In this document: positions 1 to 11,300 of the stretch, piece by piece
Layout of the letters: each line of letters begins with the position of its first letter
Position numbering within the stretch: position 1 is the stretch's first letter
NCBI GenBank assembly: GCA_047495785.1
Contig: JBLDXI010000031.1
Location: 310,001 to 374,000 of the forward strand
From: Lepidodermella squamata
Taxonomy: Eukaryota > Gastrotricha
DNA: 64,000 nt
Direction: 5' to 3'
Program-made: the position numbers and the translations under genes
The notes under the pieces: model-generated
Database searches by the model: none
Seen by the model: the letters and a program-made list of their open reading frames with translations, nothing else
Told to the model about the DNA's origin: nothing

Positions 1-607
1 CAGACTAGATCTATCGACTGGTGAAAACCACTTTAAAACATTCCTCATGGTTGAAAAGTTATTGAAAAAATGCGATGCAAAAAAAATATTACGCATACTT
101 TAAATGGGCGTAGTGATCGACGGTATTTAGGCTAAGAAATTTTATCTCCACTAAATTATATTTATCGGTAAAATTAATTTTATTTTAAGAGTTAGAGATA
201 AAAATAATTTTATTCTAGACTTCTGACCCCATTCCGATTGTTGCGTTGCCTGAAAATGTCCCTTTTTAACCCGGATTGTCCTGGTTTCGAGTTCAGATCA
301 ATACAAAACAAAACTAATATTTTTATTTTATTCTCTGGGAGGTTCAAGCTAAAAATATTTTGCGAAGCTCCAGAATTAGCCATAAATGCCGGTTTTGTTA
401 AAATTACTAAAGGGGAATATTAGGTTGAATAAAATTTAGCAGCTAAAATTTGATAAAAAATCAAGTTAAATTAAAAAAACGTGTCAGGTTTTTGATTTGC
501 TACTGTTGCGTCACAATAATGTGAACTTTGGACTCATTTTGAATTTTGAAGAGGACATTCAATCGGGTTATTCATTTTCGAAAAGCAAGCGAAAATGAAG
601 CTCTTCA
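1..607. other. AT-rich spacer, no gene seen
   Basis: Low-complexity AT-rich sequence with only short, unsupported open frames on either strand. No RNA gene, transposon end or promoter could be recognised. Confidence 0.6.
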
Positions 608-2499
608 ACCCTTTAGCTACCATCACGTCGTAACACGTGATCCGGGTATCTGTTACCGGTCCGGTCAAAAATTCACTTCTTTGCATAACATGAACAAACA
701 CGTTACACTTGACCATAGACATAATATCAGTATAGACTGTCTACTCATGAGAAAGGGGGTGTAACGCCATGGGCGCCAGATGGCCTGCTGATTCATGAAT
801 TTCTTGGAGGCCAAAAATCGGAAAATTCAAAATTTCCTCCATTGATTTCTTGGCGATGAAAGGTGGCATTAGAAAGAACCAAATGCCTGATAGATCTCTT
901 CAAGAGGAACACAGTGATATTTTTTACTTAATTTTAAAAATGAAGGAACTGATCAAAAATGAGGAAATATTATTTTGTTTTCGGAAATAACCCATGACAA
1001 CGGCTTCAAAAAAAGTTGAATTGAACGACTTTTTGAGGAAAATAGACTCTTCATAGCAAGAGCTACCTTTTGATACTTGGAGCGACCTTGGATAATTTTT
1101 TCCTGATTTTCAGGGAATTTCGAAAATCTCCAGCAGTGGTATTTGCATTGATTCTTAAGATTGACCCTGCGCTGAATTATTTCCAACTGCGCCATGTGCT
1201 TCCGTCACACGTGCTCACACAAAGGTTCAGGGTAGAATCTTCAGTTATTTTTCGTAATTTTTGCATTGTTTTTTCTGGTCTGAATTCTTTAAAATTCCCA
1301 GAAAATCAGTAAAAAATCATCCAAGATCGCTCCAAGTATCAAAGTGTGGATCTCAATTTAACCTATTTGGACCATGCAAAAACTGGTTCAATTTCGACCT
1401 AAATAATGGAATTAATTGCTTTTATATGAAACGCCGAGTCCATTTTTTTCAAGATTAGAGTAAGTTACTAAGCTGTGAAAAATTCGAAAAAATAACAGTT
1501 GTGTTCAGCGTAATTTAAACTATTTCGAACCATCAACCAATCGTTCGGAAAAATCAAAAGGGCCCTGGAACCAAGAAGAAAAGAATCGAATATTTTCGAT
1601 TTTTGGCCTCCAAGAAATTGATGAATCAGCAGGCCATCTGGCGCCCATGGCGTTACACCCCCTTTCTCGAGAGTAGACAGTCTATACTGATATTATGTCT
1701 ATGCACTTGACCCGTGTTCACGCTAAATGTCATCTGTTAACCCCGTTATTTATTCGAAAAATGGGTCCAAAGATCACTCGCAAAACATGTGTCAAGTTTA
1801 GGCCTCTTTTACATAATTTATAGAAAATCAAGGTGAGCTCATAAAGATTGATGAAAAAATACAGGTAGCCGCTGGATACTAATATGAAGCCCCAGGAATT
1901 TCCCTGGAATTTTCAAAGTTCACCTTGATTTTTGAAAAAATTCTGAAAATCGGCCTCGTTTGTCGACCGTGAGTAATCAAGTGATTTGTGGTAGCTACCA
2001 AGGTTTTGGAAACCCATTTATCACTTGATAAGCAAGTATAACGTGTTTATATTTTGCACGAACGCGTTAACTCGGGTTGGTTGGCAATATTCTCGAGCGA
2101 AAAGTTTTGGTTTTCAAAACTTTTCACCGCAAAAAGTGAGTAAACTCGGATCTAGAGACGTGTTTATACATTTTTTGGAAAAAATATCACGAGTTAACAC
2201 ATTCGGTCTAATACGAGTCGGTGCGGTAGCTAAAGGGTTAAGGCTATTACATATTTCATCTGTGGGAGAAGTATCGATTACCGATTTATCAATTTCCTAC
2301 CAACAATTTTGGGATTTTCACCATCAAGATTGAGCTTTCTCGAGCGAAACGGAAACCGCCATTTGGCAGAGATGCTCTTCAAGACAGTGGCATCAACCAG
2401 TAACCACCGGACACCCAGGTTGAAGCGTCCTAGGGCCGAACCGGTAACAGATACCCGGATCACGTGTGTTACGACGTGATGGTAGCTAAAAGGTTAGGG
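608..2499. repeat. Imperfect inverted repeat pair (arms 608-664 and 2436-2499)
   Basis: The arm at 608-664 reappears as its reverse complement at 2436-2499. Both contain TAGCTACCATCACGTCG and ATCCGGGTATCTGTTACCGG, with a 2-bp indel between them. The arms enclose the 990-bp transposon at 714-1703 and further AT-rich sequence. This could be an old DNA transposon with worn ends or two oppositely inserted copies of a repeat. No target-site duplication was found for the outer arms. The enclosed sequence has no convincing coding region. Confidence 0.6.
714..1703. mobile_element. Non-autonomous TIR DNA transposon with 8-bp TSD
   Basis: The terminal inverted repeats are about 105 bp and almost perfect (714-820 and 1597-1703), beginning CATAGACATAATATCAG. 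The 8-bp direct repeat CACTTGAC flanks the element exactly, at 706-713 and 1704-1711. The 990-bp interior is AT-rich with no transposase frame, so this is a MITE-like derivative moved in trans. An 8-bp duplication is known for the hAT and P superfamilies and for some Merlin elements. The terminal CA...TG fits these, but the family cannot be decided from the ends alone. Confidence 0.85.
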
Positions 2500-4163
2500 T
2501 AAAGTGTGCCGTCGAAAATTCACGTCACAATGCTGGTCAAACCTGAAAGCCTTTATTACATCATACGCAGATTATGAAATAATGGCTAAGTTGAGATAAT
2601 ATGAATTTTTTCTTAAGGAATTACGCTAAATAAATTAAAATCTTGGACCAAAATTGTTTTTATCTTTAAGGAGAAAATTATTTTTAAGGTCTAAAATAGC
2701 TTCGATCCCTACACCCAATATCTTCTAAGGAAATTTTAAGTAATATTACCGTTAGTTGAACGGAGACAAAATTTAGCATAATTATGATCGATAAAAGTCA
2801 AAATTCCCAAAACTTCTTCATGGTAAAATCATTGAATCCAATTGAATGCCTTAATTTCTTAAAGTCATGAAATGAACGAATGAATTTTATTTTCCGAATA
2901 ATTTTAATATCTGTGCACGCAGCCCGAGCTGCTCTTTCCGAATTAGTATACTATTTTAATTTCTAATAATTAGCCGCTGAGCTATAATTGTAGTTCTTGG
3001 TACCAATTGTCATTTTTAGCGCTATAATGGGCGGATGCTGCTTCGAGGCATCAAACTTCTTCTTTACGACCATTTTTGCCTCGAAAAACGTGACGCACGC
3101 AAAGAGGATTTTTTTCTTCGATCAGAGCCTTTTTAGCTTAGTTTCGATCTCTATTAGTCCCAAGCCGACAAAGGGTTGCCGTCCAGGCTTCTATTTCGGT
3201 AACTACGGTATACTGCTTATTCAGGTGCTCAAAGACGAAGGCGGGCAATAAGTGAAGTCAAGTTGTTCCTCAAAAATCTCGAGTAGATGGCTGGGTGGTG
3301 AGACAGGTTGCGTAACGAGTGTGAGAACGATGGTTCAACTTTCATCACCGTCTTCCAAATTTTATTTTTTTTTACTGAAATTATTTTCCTTGAATATAAG
3401 ATATGAATATACGAATATACAAACAATGACGAACAAATTGGCATGAAAAACAGCCGAACAAGTCAGTAGAATTCGGTTTCACCCCTTTGTTCGGCAAAAA
3501 CCCCTGTGTTCGGCGTTGTTCTGCAGCGCAGATGGCGGACTGGGTCATTTTAGTCATTTGTCGCGGCCGATACCGAAAGGATTTTGATAAACTAACCTGA
3601 TACAACCATCAAATTATACTGATAGGCCAGTATGAGTCCAGGTAAACCCCCAAATGAAAAGTGGAATATTTCGGTATGAAACAATGAAATGAAGATTCGC
3701 TTAAATTGTGCAATCATGCCAAAATGAAATTAGCGCCTTAAAAAGAAGTATCGCATGGAGCTCTTTATGCGCAAATGATACATTGCTGATGCTTTGTGTC
3801 AGTCAGAACTACTTGGTTTTATTTACACGCGGCAATTCATTTTTTCATTTTAGGCCACATAACTTACACCACTAACATATTTCGTATTCACTCGAAAAAT
3901 TACACAAAATTATTAAAGCATTAATTCTAAAATATGTATACGGACTGATAGCCATTGGCAGAAAATTAATACCCCAAACATTGTTTTGGAAAGCCAGGAT
4001 GCCTGTGTCTCCAGTAATTGCATGCAAAAACTTTCATATATTTAAAATCGTGAATGGTAGCTCAAGCAAAGTATGTCTGACATGATGCACAGCAGCTGTT
4101 TATTCCCGGCAGATTGGACCTGAAGCAAAATTATATTTCTCTTGCTGGTTAATAAGTCTTAAG
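1712..4163. other. Intergenic, no gene seen
   Basis: Apart from the inverted-repeat arm at 2436-2499, this stretch shows only short open frames without motif or codon support. Short TTCGGC-rich runs occur around 3445-3515. The last few hundred bases would contain the promoter of the gene starting at 4164, but no clear TATA box at a suitable distance was found. Confidence 0.5.
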
Positions 4164-5093
4164 ATGGCTTACCTTACTCTGGCGATTATCGCTGTATCCT
4201 GTGCCGCAGTCACAGCTTGCCCTCCGTCGACGACGACAACTCCGTGTCCAACAGGCAGCGCTGGTTGCCCCTCAGGTCAAACATGCGCAGCGTCAACTAG
4301 TACTTGTGATACTAGCGCCAATAATTGTATTTCTAAAAGCGCCACCCAATGCCCCACTGGACAGTCTTGCGCAGCTGCGGTAATTTGCAATATCCCTCAT
4401 ACTTTTAATCAAGGTGATTCCTCTATATATCTCACAGACACTTTACCAAATGTGCTCAATGACAACCCAGGGGTCGCCCACAACTGCACAGGTTGCTCAA
4501 AGTGTTAAATTTTGCCACAACGAAGCTGGAACCGGAGCCTCAATGTGTACCAAGTATCTGACAGGATCTGCTGCTGTGGTATTTTTTCGATTTCGCAACG
4601 AAACACAATATATGATCAAATGATATGGCTAGATTGCTACTGATGCCACCAACACTTTCTCCACATTTTCTGCTTGCTGTCAAGCCACAACTGCTACAAA
4701 TACCAATATCAAATATGAAGTCATACCGCAGGCAGCCACTACCGCTGGAATTTTGACTTGCATTGGAGCAGTCGATTCGACTCCATACAAAGTAACAGCC
4801 CCTACTGCAGCTGTCACCGCTGGGGCCTTCGCGTATTGTGTCCGTTTCCCCCACACTTCTAACGTTGCCAACGGTCAGCTAGTAACTGGTGGAGTGGTAA
4901 GCATGCGTTTTGTTGTTCATATCTATACATTGTATTATACACCTTACAGGCAGGAGTTTCGACATATGCTTTCGCTACGTACACAGCGTGCTGCTATGCT
5001 ATCGGTGGAGCGACTTCTAAACCACCGGGTATCGCCACTAATACCATTTATGGAGTGGCGAATATGGAAATCTGCGGGGCTACCGGTGCGTAA
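4164..5093 (+). CDS. Secreted Cys-rich protein with duplicated domain, four exons
   Basis: The best gene model joins exons 4164-4379, 4438-4578, 4633-4896 and 4950-5093, giving 254 residues. The three introns are 58, 54 and 53 bp, begin GT, end AG and are all phase 0. The intron at 4579-4632 contains in-frame stops, so splicing is required. The protein starts with a signal peptide (about residues 1-18), then a short Thr/Cys-rich stretch. Two related domains follow, each with a Cys-x-(K/R)-(Y/F) motif (109-112 and 188-191), an Ala-Cys-Cys triplet (133-135 and 220-222) and a final Cys followed by a Gly/Ala motif (162 and 249). Introns 2 and 3 fall at the same place in the two domains, which supports the model and suggests exon duplication. 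A possible AATAAA lies near 5208. The function is unknown; an extracellular, disulfide-bonded role is inferred. I could not match it to a named family. Confidence 0.75.
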
Positions 5094-5689
5094 TCGATTT
5101 ACCCGAACATTTGCGACGTTAATCGTACAGTGCTGTATCTACTTAACGTTCGCGCATATTACCATTGAGCCGATGATTTTCAGTTTCTGTTTTTAACTCG
5201 GCTAATGAAATAAATTTATCAAATAATCAATACTCTGAAAGGGCAATTGTTCATGATGTTACTTTACATCAATTGTACAACGATGAATAACACATGTTTA
5301 AACGGTATAAAGTCCGGGCATAAAGTCATTATCAATTAATGCTATGATTTCAGTGAAATGACTCGCTTGAGTTCATAGCTGTGAGGTATTTCTGGCTATT
5401 TCACGCAACAACAACTATTATTTGCCTCATTTCATTCAAATTTGACAGAGTCCAATGTTTTAAAACATGTTTACGTCACCTGAGCGTTGTTCTGAGATGT
5501 TTTATTGCTTTATTGCTGAGCAAAACGATAACGATACGCAACATTGATATTTATTAAGCAGGAAATAACCAGAGTAAAGATCCATGGTACAAACGTGTGC
5601 TTATAACGACAATGATTACAAATCAATGACTGCGCAATAGAAGCGTATCACGATAACGAGAACAACATCGAAATATTACAAGTGCTACT
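5094..5689. other. 3' flank and intergenic spacer
   Basis: AT-rich sequence downstream of the secreted-protein gene. It holds a likely polyadenylation signal near 5208 and no further gene that I can support. Confidence 0.5.
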
Positions 5690-6590
5690 GTTACACTATA
5701 CCCTCCTTCAGGGGGAGCGTTGCTTCGACGTGAACGTGTGACATGGGCCCGGCTTCCTGGGATACTCCGCGTGAAATTTCGCAACTAGCTCCGAAGAATT
5801 TTGAACATTTGAAGCAGGTTCCCAAGTCTGTTCCTCCGGGCCGTAGCCACGCCACTCCACCAAATACTTCAATTTTCAACGTTCGAACTTGGAGTCAACG
5901 ATAAATTCGCCTTCGAACTCTTTCTCGCCATCAACTTCCAATCATCAACTTCGATGTCATTAGCGATGAAAGGTTCCAACAAAGAAGCATGAACAACCGG
6001 ATTTTCATTAAAGCAGGGAGTTGAAGCTTGAAGCGTGAAATGGAGTAATTCGAACCAGTTATCATGTTGATAAGAACAGTTATTTTTTTATTTTATTTAT
6101 ATTTGACTTGCAATTATCGCACTTGCGATTGTAGCAAACAGTAAAACAGAAAAAGAAAGATAATTGTTCACGTATTACGGCGCCTCATTGACGACTGACG
6201 ACACAAGATGTAGCTGCGTAGATATTGTTCGAGGCAAGAATTGACACGTTCCGTTTGCCCGTCAGTTTCGGGGCGAAACGCCGTCGACATTTTGACTTGG
6301 CAATTGAGTAATTCGAGGAGTCTTCTCAAGAAATGCGACGAAAATTGTGTTCCGCGGTCACTGATGGTATCCTCCGGCAGGCCATTGAGACGAAAACCTT
6401 GATGCAAAACAGCTTGCGCCGTTTGCTCAGCAGTCGGTAGTCCCGGAAATGCAATAAAATGAACCATTTTAGTTAAACGATCAACAAAATTCAAAATACA
6501 GGTCATACCGTTAGATGGCAGAAGTTCAACAACAAAATCCATTGAAATCGAAGACCAAGGCACAACTGCGAGATACTATCGCTCCGCATA
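5690..6590 (-). pseudogene. Decayed Ty3/gypsy pol 3' part: integrase core and chromodomain
   Basis: On the minus strand, 6563-6190 encodes an integrase catalytic core with the typical SDRGTQF and RPETDGQTERVN motifs, so the second Asp and the Glu of the DD35E triad are present. Further downstream (about 6010-5890) lies a stretch like the integrase C-terminus, and 5875-5700 reads as a chromodomain containing YLVEWRGYG and EEQTWEP. The frames do not connect. A low-complexity insertion lies at about 6070-6165, and a stop codon falls just before the chromodomain core. This is a dead fragment of the chromodomain-bearing gypsy lineage (chromovirus). It is unrelated to the intact-looking gypsy element at 36853, which has no chromodomain. 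No LTRs were found around it. Confidence 0.85.
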
Positions 6591-6649
6591 CTGGTCCCGC
6601 GATAGTCCCGCACCAGGCGTCAGCATTTCAAAAAACGAGACGGAATGTG

Positions 6650-6970
6650 AGCGTTGAACCAGTGGCCACTAACCCAACACCCGCAATCGAATCGATTGCA
6701 CCACTGGTTCCTCATGAATAACAGTCACAAATATCGTCGATTTACAATGATTTTTTGGCGATTTTGCCATTTATGCAGTCGGCTGCCTTGTCGGCTCTGG
6801 CAGTTTTTATCGATTTGCCGCCAATGCACCAGTCGAAATTAAAAATATTTTTAAATAAAATTAAAAATTAAAGAAATTGGATGCAGACGGGAATCGAACC
6901 AGTGGCCACTAACCCAACACGAATCGATTGCACCACTGGTTCCTCATGAATAACAGTCACAAATAAATCG
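6650..6970 (-). repeat. Two tRNA-like (SINE-like) repeat copies
   Basis: Two copies, about 6650-6725 and 6890-6965, share the string AGTGGCCACTAACCCAACAC and a common tail ending in TAACAGTCACAAATA. Read on the minus strand, the second copy has a perfect tRNA B box (GGTTCGATTCC) and an A-box-like stretch about 45 bp upstream of it. In the first copy the B box is degraded. A convincing acceptor stem is missing from both, so these are better read as tRNA-derived SINE heads or tRNA pseudogenes than functional tRNA genes. The 150 bp between the copies shows nothing else. Confidence 0.45.
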
Positions 6971-7139
6971 ATTCACTATAAACCATTATAAAACGATTAG
7001 TAGGCAAAACAAGAGTGTGAATTTAGTGAGTTCAATTGAAATTGCTGTGAATGAACTTACTCAGCCTGCTTGAAATTTCGCGGTTTTCTTAATGGCGAGA
7101 AACATGCTTTGTGAAATTTGTTTATTTTTCATGATGTCG

Positions 7140-7345
7140 CACCCGTCACCAGCATGTTGCTTTCCCGCATCACTGCGGGATATACGCTGCGGGTCTGTCC
7201 CGCACCCCGCAGCAGTTTATCCCTTACTCATCCCGCACTCTTATCACAGTCATCCTGCACCGCCTTGGCACTTGTCCCGCACTAGTCCCGCACTAGTCCC
7301 GAACTCATACCGCATCGACCCGCACTTGTGCGGGGAGATGGACGA
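7140..7345. repeat. Degenerate TCCCGCACT minisatellite
   Basis: Short irregular repeats of TCCCGCAC(T/C) fill this stretch. Similar units also occur at 6590-6620, next to the broken integrase. The open frame through it is a by-product of the repeat. Confidence 0.55.
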
Positions 7346-7357
7346 TATTTGGATGCA

Positions 7358-7660
7358 TTAAACCTTTGCCGCCACTCATGGGCCCACGTTGATACCCGGT
7401 CGATCTCATTCTGGGTAGCACGCTCAGCTTCTGGAAAATCCACCCCTTCAACGACAGCTGTTAGGTCATCAGCATAGGCATCGATATAACACCCCGGGGC
7501 AGTCGGCGCGGTCAGCAGATCGAAAGTGTAGACGATATAGAGCAGCGGTGAGAGCGGTGAGCCTTGCGGTACGCCGCATTTGACGGTAACTTGTCGACTA
7601 AGGAAGCCCGCAACACGAGCCTGCAAGTTGCGATCCAGTGTGCGATCTTCGATCCCGGAG
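7358..7660 (-). pseudogene. Non-LTR retrotransposon reverse transcriptase fragment
   Basis: The minus strand encodes GVPQGSPLSPLLY followed by the catalytic motif AYADD at the expected distance. This is characteristic of reverse transcriptases of Jockey/CR1-type non-LTR elements. Only about 100 residues of the palm are present. Upstream and downstream the similarity ends abruptly, so it is a truncated dead copy. Confidence 0.8.
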
Positions 7661-7806
7661 CTGCCAGGGATGGAAAAATTTGTTTTGCTGTTTCTGCCAA
7701 AATTACTAGTTGTTTCGGCGAATAACCGAGCGAATCGAGAAAATATTGAAGATTTTCCACTAAATCACTGACGATTGCTGGTACGGCTATTAAGCCTGCA
7801 AACGTC

Positions 7807-7971
7807 ATGGTTATTTTGGGCTTTACGATTGACAACCAACTATCGTTTAAAAAACATATCGCCGGCGCCAAAAGTAATGCCCGAAAAGGCTTGTTTGCTT
7901 TAAAGCTGGCTGCAAAATTTGTTGACAGGAGGACAGCGATAATGATGGCGAATGGCTTGGCAAAATTTTAG
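7807..7971 (+). pseudogene. Second RT fragment (thumb region), opposite strand
   Basis: The plus strand reads LGFTIDNQLSFKKHI followed by an amphipathic stretch. This resembles the segment after the catalytic palm in non-LTR reverse transcriptases, where LGV-x-(L/I)-D-x-x-L-x-(F/W) is typical. It ends at a stop codon after 54 codons and lies head to head with the fragment at 7358-7660. Either two elements inserted in opposite orientation or one copy was rearranged. Confidence 0.5.
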
Positions 7972-8319
7972 ATTTATTGTTTATCGACCTTCCACCCGAA
8001 GGTGCTCTCGGTCCATGAGTCAGAGTTACATTATTGATCATCACATTATTGATATTTAAATATTTAATTTTTATCGTTCGTTTTCAGAATTTTTTGACGA
8101 AGAAATATATAATTTTTCCGGTTATACCGCTATAACTCGTATGTCGTTTCGATTGATTGTTTTTATTGCCAGAAATTTCGGTTTCTTTGACGTGCGAACA
8201 GGTTTCCAAGGGCGACCAAGGCTTTTCTACAACAGGCTCGCAATTAATACTTTATCAATTTTGAAAGCTCACGTTCCCAAGGTCAACAATCCCACAAGGT
8301 TCACAAGGCTCAAAGGCTC
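7972..8319. other. Spacer before the satellite
   Basis: AT-rich sequence without recognisable genes. The last 60 bases contain short CAAGG/AAGGCTC repeats, and then the satellite begins abruptly in the middle of a unit at 8320. Confidence 0.5.
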
Positions 8320-11300
8320 AGTGGAGACCGAGCATTCTTGGGACAAACGGTGGAATCAGTGACCCATGAAACAGGTGACAATTATCTGGGGACAACACAG
8401 TGGGGACCGAGCATTCTGGGAACAAGTTTTCTGTCACCAAAGTCTCGTCCCCAGATTTTTGTCCCCAGTTTTTTGTCCCCAGATTGTTGTCCCCAGAGTG
8501 TTCGGTCCTCATTCCCGAGGTGTTCGTCCGCAGAATGTTGAATTAGCAGTTTTCTGTCACCAAAGTCTCGTCCCCAGATTCTCGTCCCCAGTTTGGTGTC
8601 CCCAGATTGTTCGCTCCAAATTCCCCAGGTGTTCGTCCGCAGAATGTTGTATGAGCAGTTTTCTGTCACCAAAGTCTCGTCCCCAGATTCTCGTCCCCAG
8701 ATTTTTGTCCGCGGTTTGTTGACCCCAGATTGTTCGGTGTTAAATCCCCAGGTGAAATTTGAAAGCTGTTTGGGCTGTTTTAATGGCCACCTCGGCCTAG
8801 CTGTGATCGAATCTCCACGATGACGGTTGATAGATCGTTATTCGCTCATGCCGTTATTTCTGGGTCTACTGATTTCCGACTGGGAACCGAGAAAACCGGT
8901 GACAAATATCTGGGGACAACACAATGGGGACCGAGCATTCTGGGGACAAACTGTGGAATTAGTGACCCGCCAAACAGGTGACATAATCTGGGGACAACAC
9001 AGTGGAGACCGAGCATTCTTGGGACAAACGGTGGAATCAGTGACCCATGAAACAGGTGACAATTATCTGGGGACAACACAGTGGGGACCGAGCATTCTGG
9101 GAACAAGTTTTCTGTCACCAAAGTCTCGTCCCCAGATTTTTGTCCCCAGTTTTTTGTCCCCAGATTGTTGTCCCCAGAGTGTTCGGTCCTCATTCCCGAG
9201 GTGTTCGTCCCCAGAATGTTGAATTAGCAGTTTTCTGTCACCAAAGTCTCGTCCCCAGATTCTCGTCCCCAGTTTGGTGTCCCCAGATTGTTCGCTCCAC
9301 ATTCCCCAGGTGTTCGTCCGCAGAATGTTGTATGAGCAGTTTTCTGTCACCAAAGTCTCGTCCCCAGATTCTCGTCCCCAGATTTTTGTCCGCGGTTTGT
9401 TGACCCCAGATTGTTCGGTGTTAAATCCCCAGGTGAAATTTGAAAGCTGTTTGGGCTGTTTTAATGGCCACCTCGGCCTAGCTGTGATCGAATCTCCACG
9501 ATGACGGTTGATAGATCGTTATTCGCTCATGCCGTTATTTCTGGGTCTACTGATTTCCGACTGGGAACCGAGAAAACCGGTGACAAATATCTGGGGACAA
9601 CACAATGGGGACCGAGCATTCTGGGGACAAACTGTGGAATTAGTGACCCGCCAAACAGGTGACATAATCTGGGGACAACACAGTGGAGACCGAGCATTTT
9701 TGGGACAAACGGTGGAATCAGTGACCCATGAAACAGGTGACAATTATCTGGGGACAACACAGTGGGGACCGAGCATTCTGGGAACAAGTTTTCTGTCACC
9801 AAAGTCTCGTCCCCAGATTTTTGTCCCCAGTTTTTTGTCCCCAGATTGTTGTCCCCAGAGTGTTCGGTCCTCATTCCCGAGGTGTTCGTCCGCAGAATGT
9901 TGAATTAGCAGTTTTCTGTCACCAAAGTCTCGTCCCCAGATTCTCGTCCCCAGTTTGGTGTCCCCAGATTGTTCGCTCCACATTCCCCAGGTGTTCGTCC
10001 GCAGAATGTTGTATGAGCAGTTTTCTGTCACCAAAGTCTCGTCCCCAGATTCTCGTCCCCAGATTTTTGTCCGCGGTTTGTTGACCCCAGATTGTTCGGT
10101 GTTAAATCCCCAGGTGAAATTTGAAAGCTGTTTGGGCTGTTTTAATGGCCACCTCGGCCTAGCTGTGATCGAATCTCCACGATGACGGTTGATAGATCGT
10201 TATTCGCTCATGCCGTTATTTCTGGGTCTACTGATTTCCGACTGGGAACCGAGAAAACCGGTGACAAATATCTGGGGACAACACAATGGGGACCGAGCAT
10301 TCTGGGGACAAACTGTGGAATTAGTGACCCGCCAAACAGGTGACATAATCTGGGGACAACACAGTGGAGACCGAGCATTCTTGGGACAAACGGTGGAATC
10401 AGTGACCCATGAAACAGGTGACAATTATCTGGGGACAACACAGTGGGGACCGAGCATTCTGGGAACAAGTTTTCTGTCACCAAAGTCTCGTCCCCAGATT
10501 TTTGTCCCCAGTTTTTTGTCCCCAGATTGTTGTCCCCAGAGTGTTCGGTCCTCATTCCCGAGGTGTTCGTCCGCAGAATGTTGAATTAGCAGTTTTCTGT
10601 CACCAAAGTCTCGTCCCCAGATTCTCGTCCCCAGTTTGGTGTCCCCAGATTGTTCGCTCCAAATTCCCCAGGTGTTCGTCCGCAGAATGTTGTATGAGCA
10701 GTTTTCTGTCACCAAAGTCTCGTCCCCAGATTCTCGTCCCCAGATTTTTGTCCGCGGTTTGTTGACCCCAGATTGTTCGGTGTTAAATCCCCAGGTGAAA
10801 TTTGAAAGCTGTTTGGGCTGTTTTAATGGCCACCTCGGCCTAGCTGTGATCGAATCTCCACGATGACGGTTGATAGATCGTTATTCGCTCATGCCGTTAT
10901 TTCTGGGTCTACTGATTTCCGACTGGGAACCGAGAAAACCGGTGACAAATATCTGGGGACAACACAATGGGGACCGAGCATTCTGGGGACAAACTGTGGA
11001 ATTAGTGACCCGCCAAACAGGTGACATAATCTGGAGACAACACATTGGGGACCGAGCATTCTTGGGACAAACGGTGGAATCAGTGACCCATGAAACAGGT
11101 GACAATTATCTGGGGACAACACAGTGGGGACCGAGCATTCTGGGAACAAGTTTTCTGTCACCAAAGTCTCGTCCCCAGATTTTTGTCCCTAGTTTTTTGT
11201 CCCCAGATTGTTGTCCCCAGAGTGTTCGGTCCTCATTCCCGAGGTGTTCGTCCGCAGAATGTTGAATTAGCAGTTTTCTGTCACCAAAGTCTCGTCCCCA

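Noticed and set aside
6650-6970. Functional tRNA genes
   Set aside because: B box is good in one copy only, and no proper acceptor stem or cloverleaf could be drawn.
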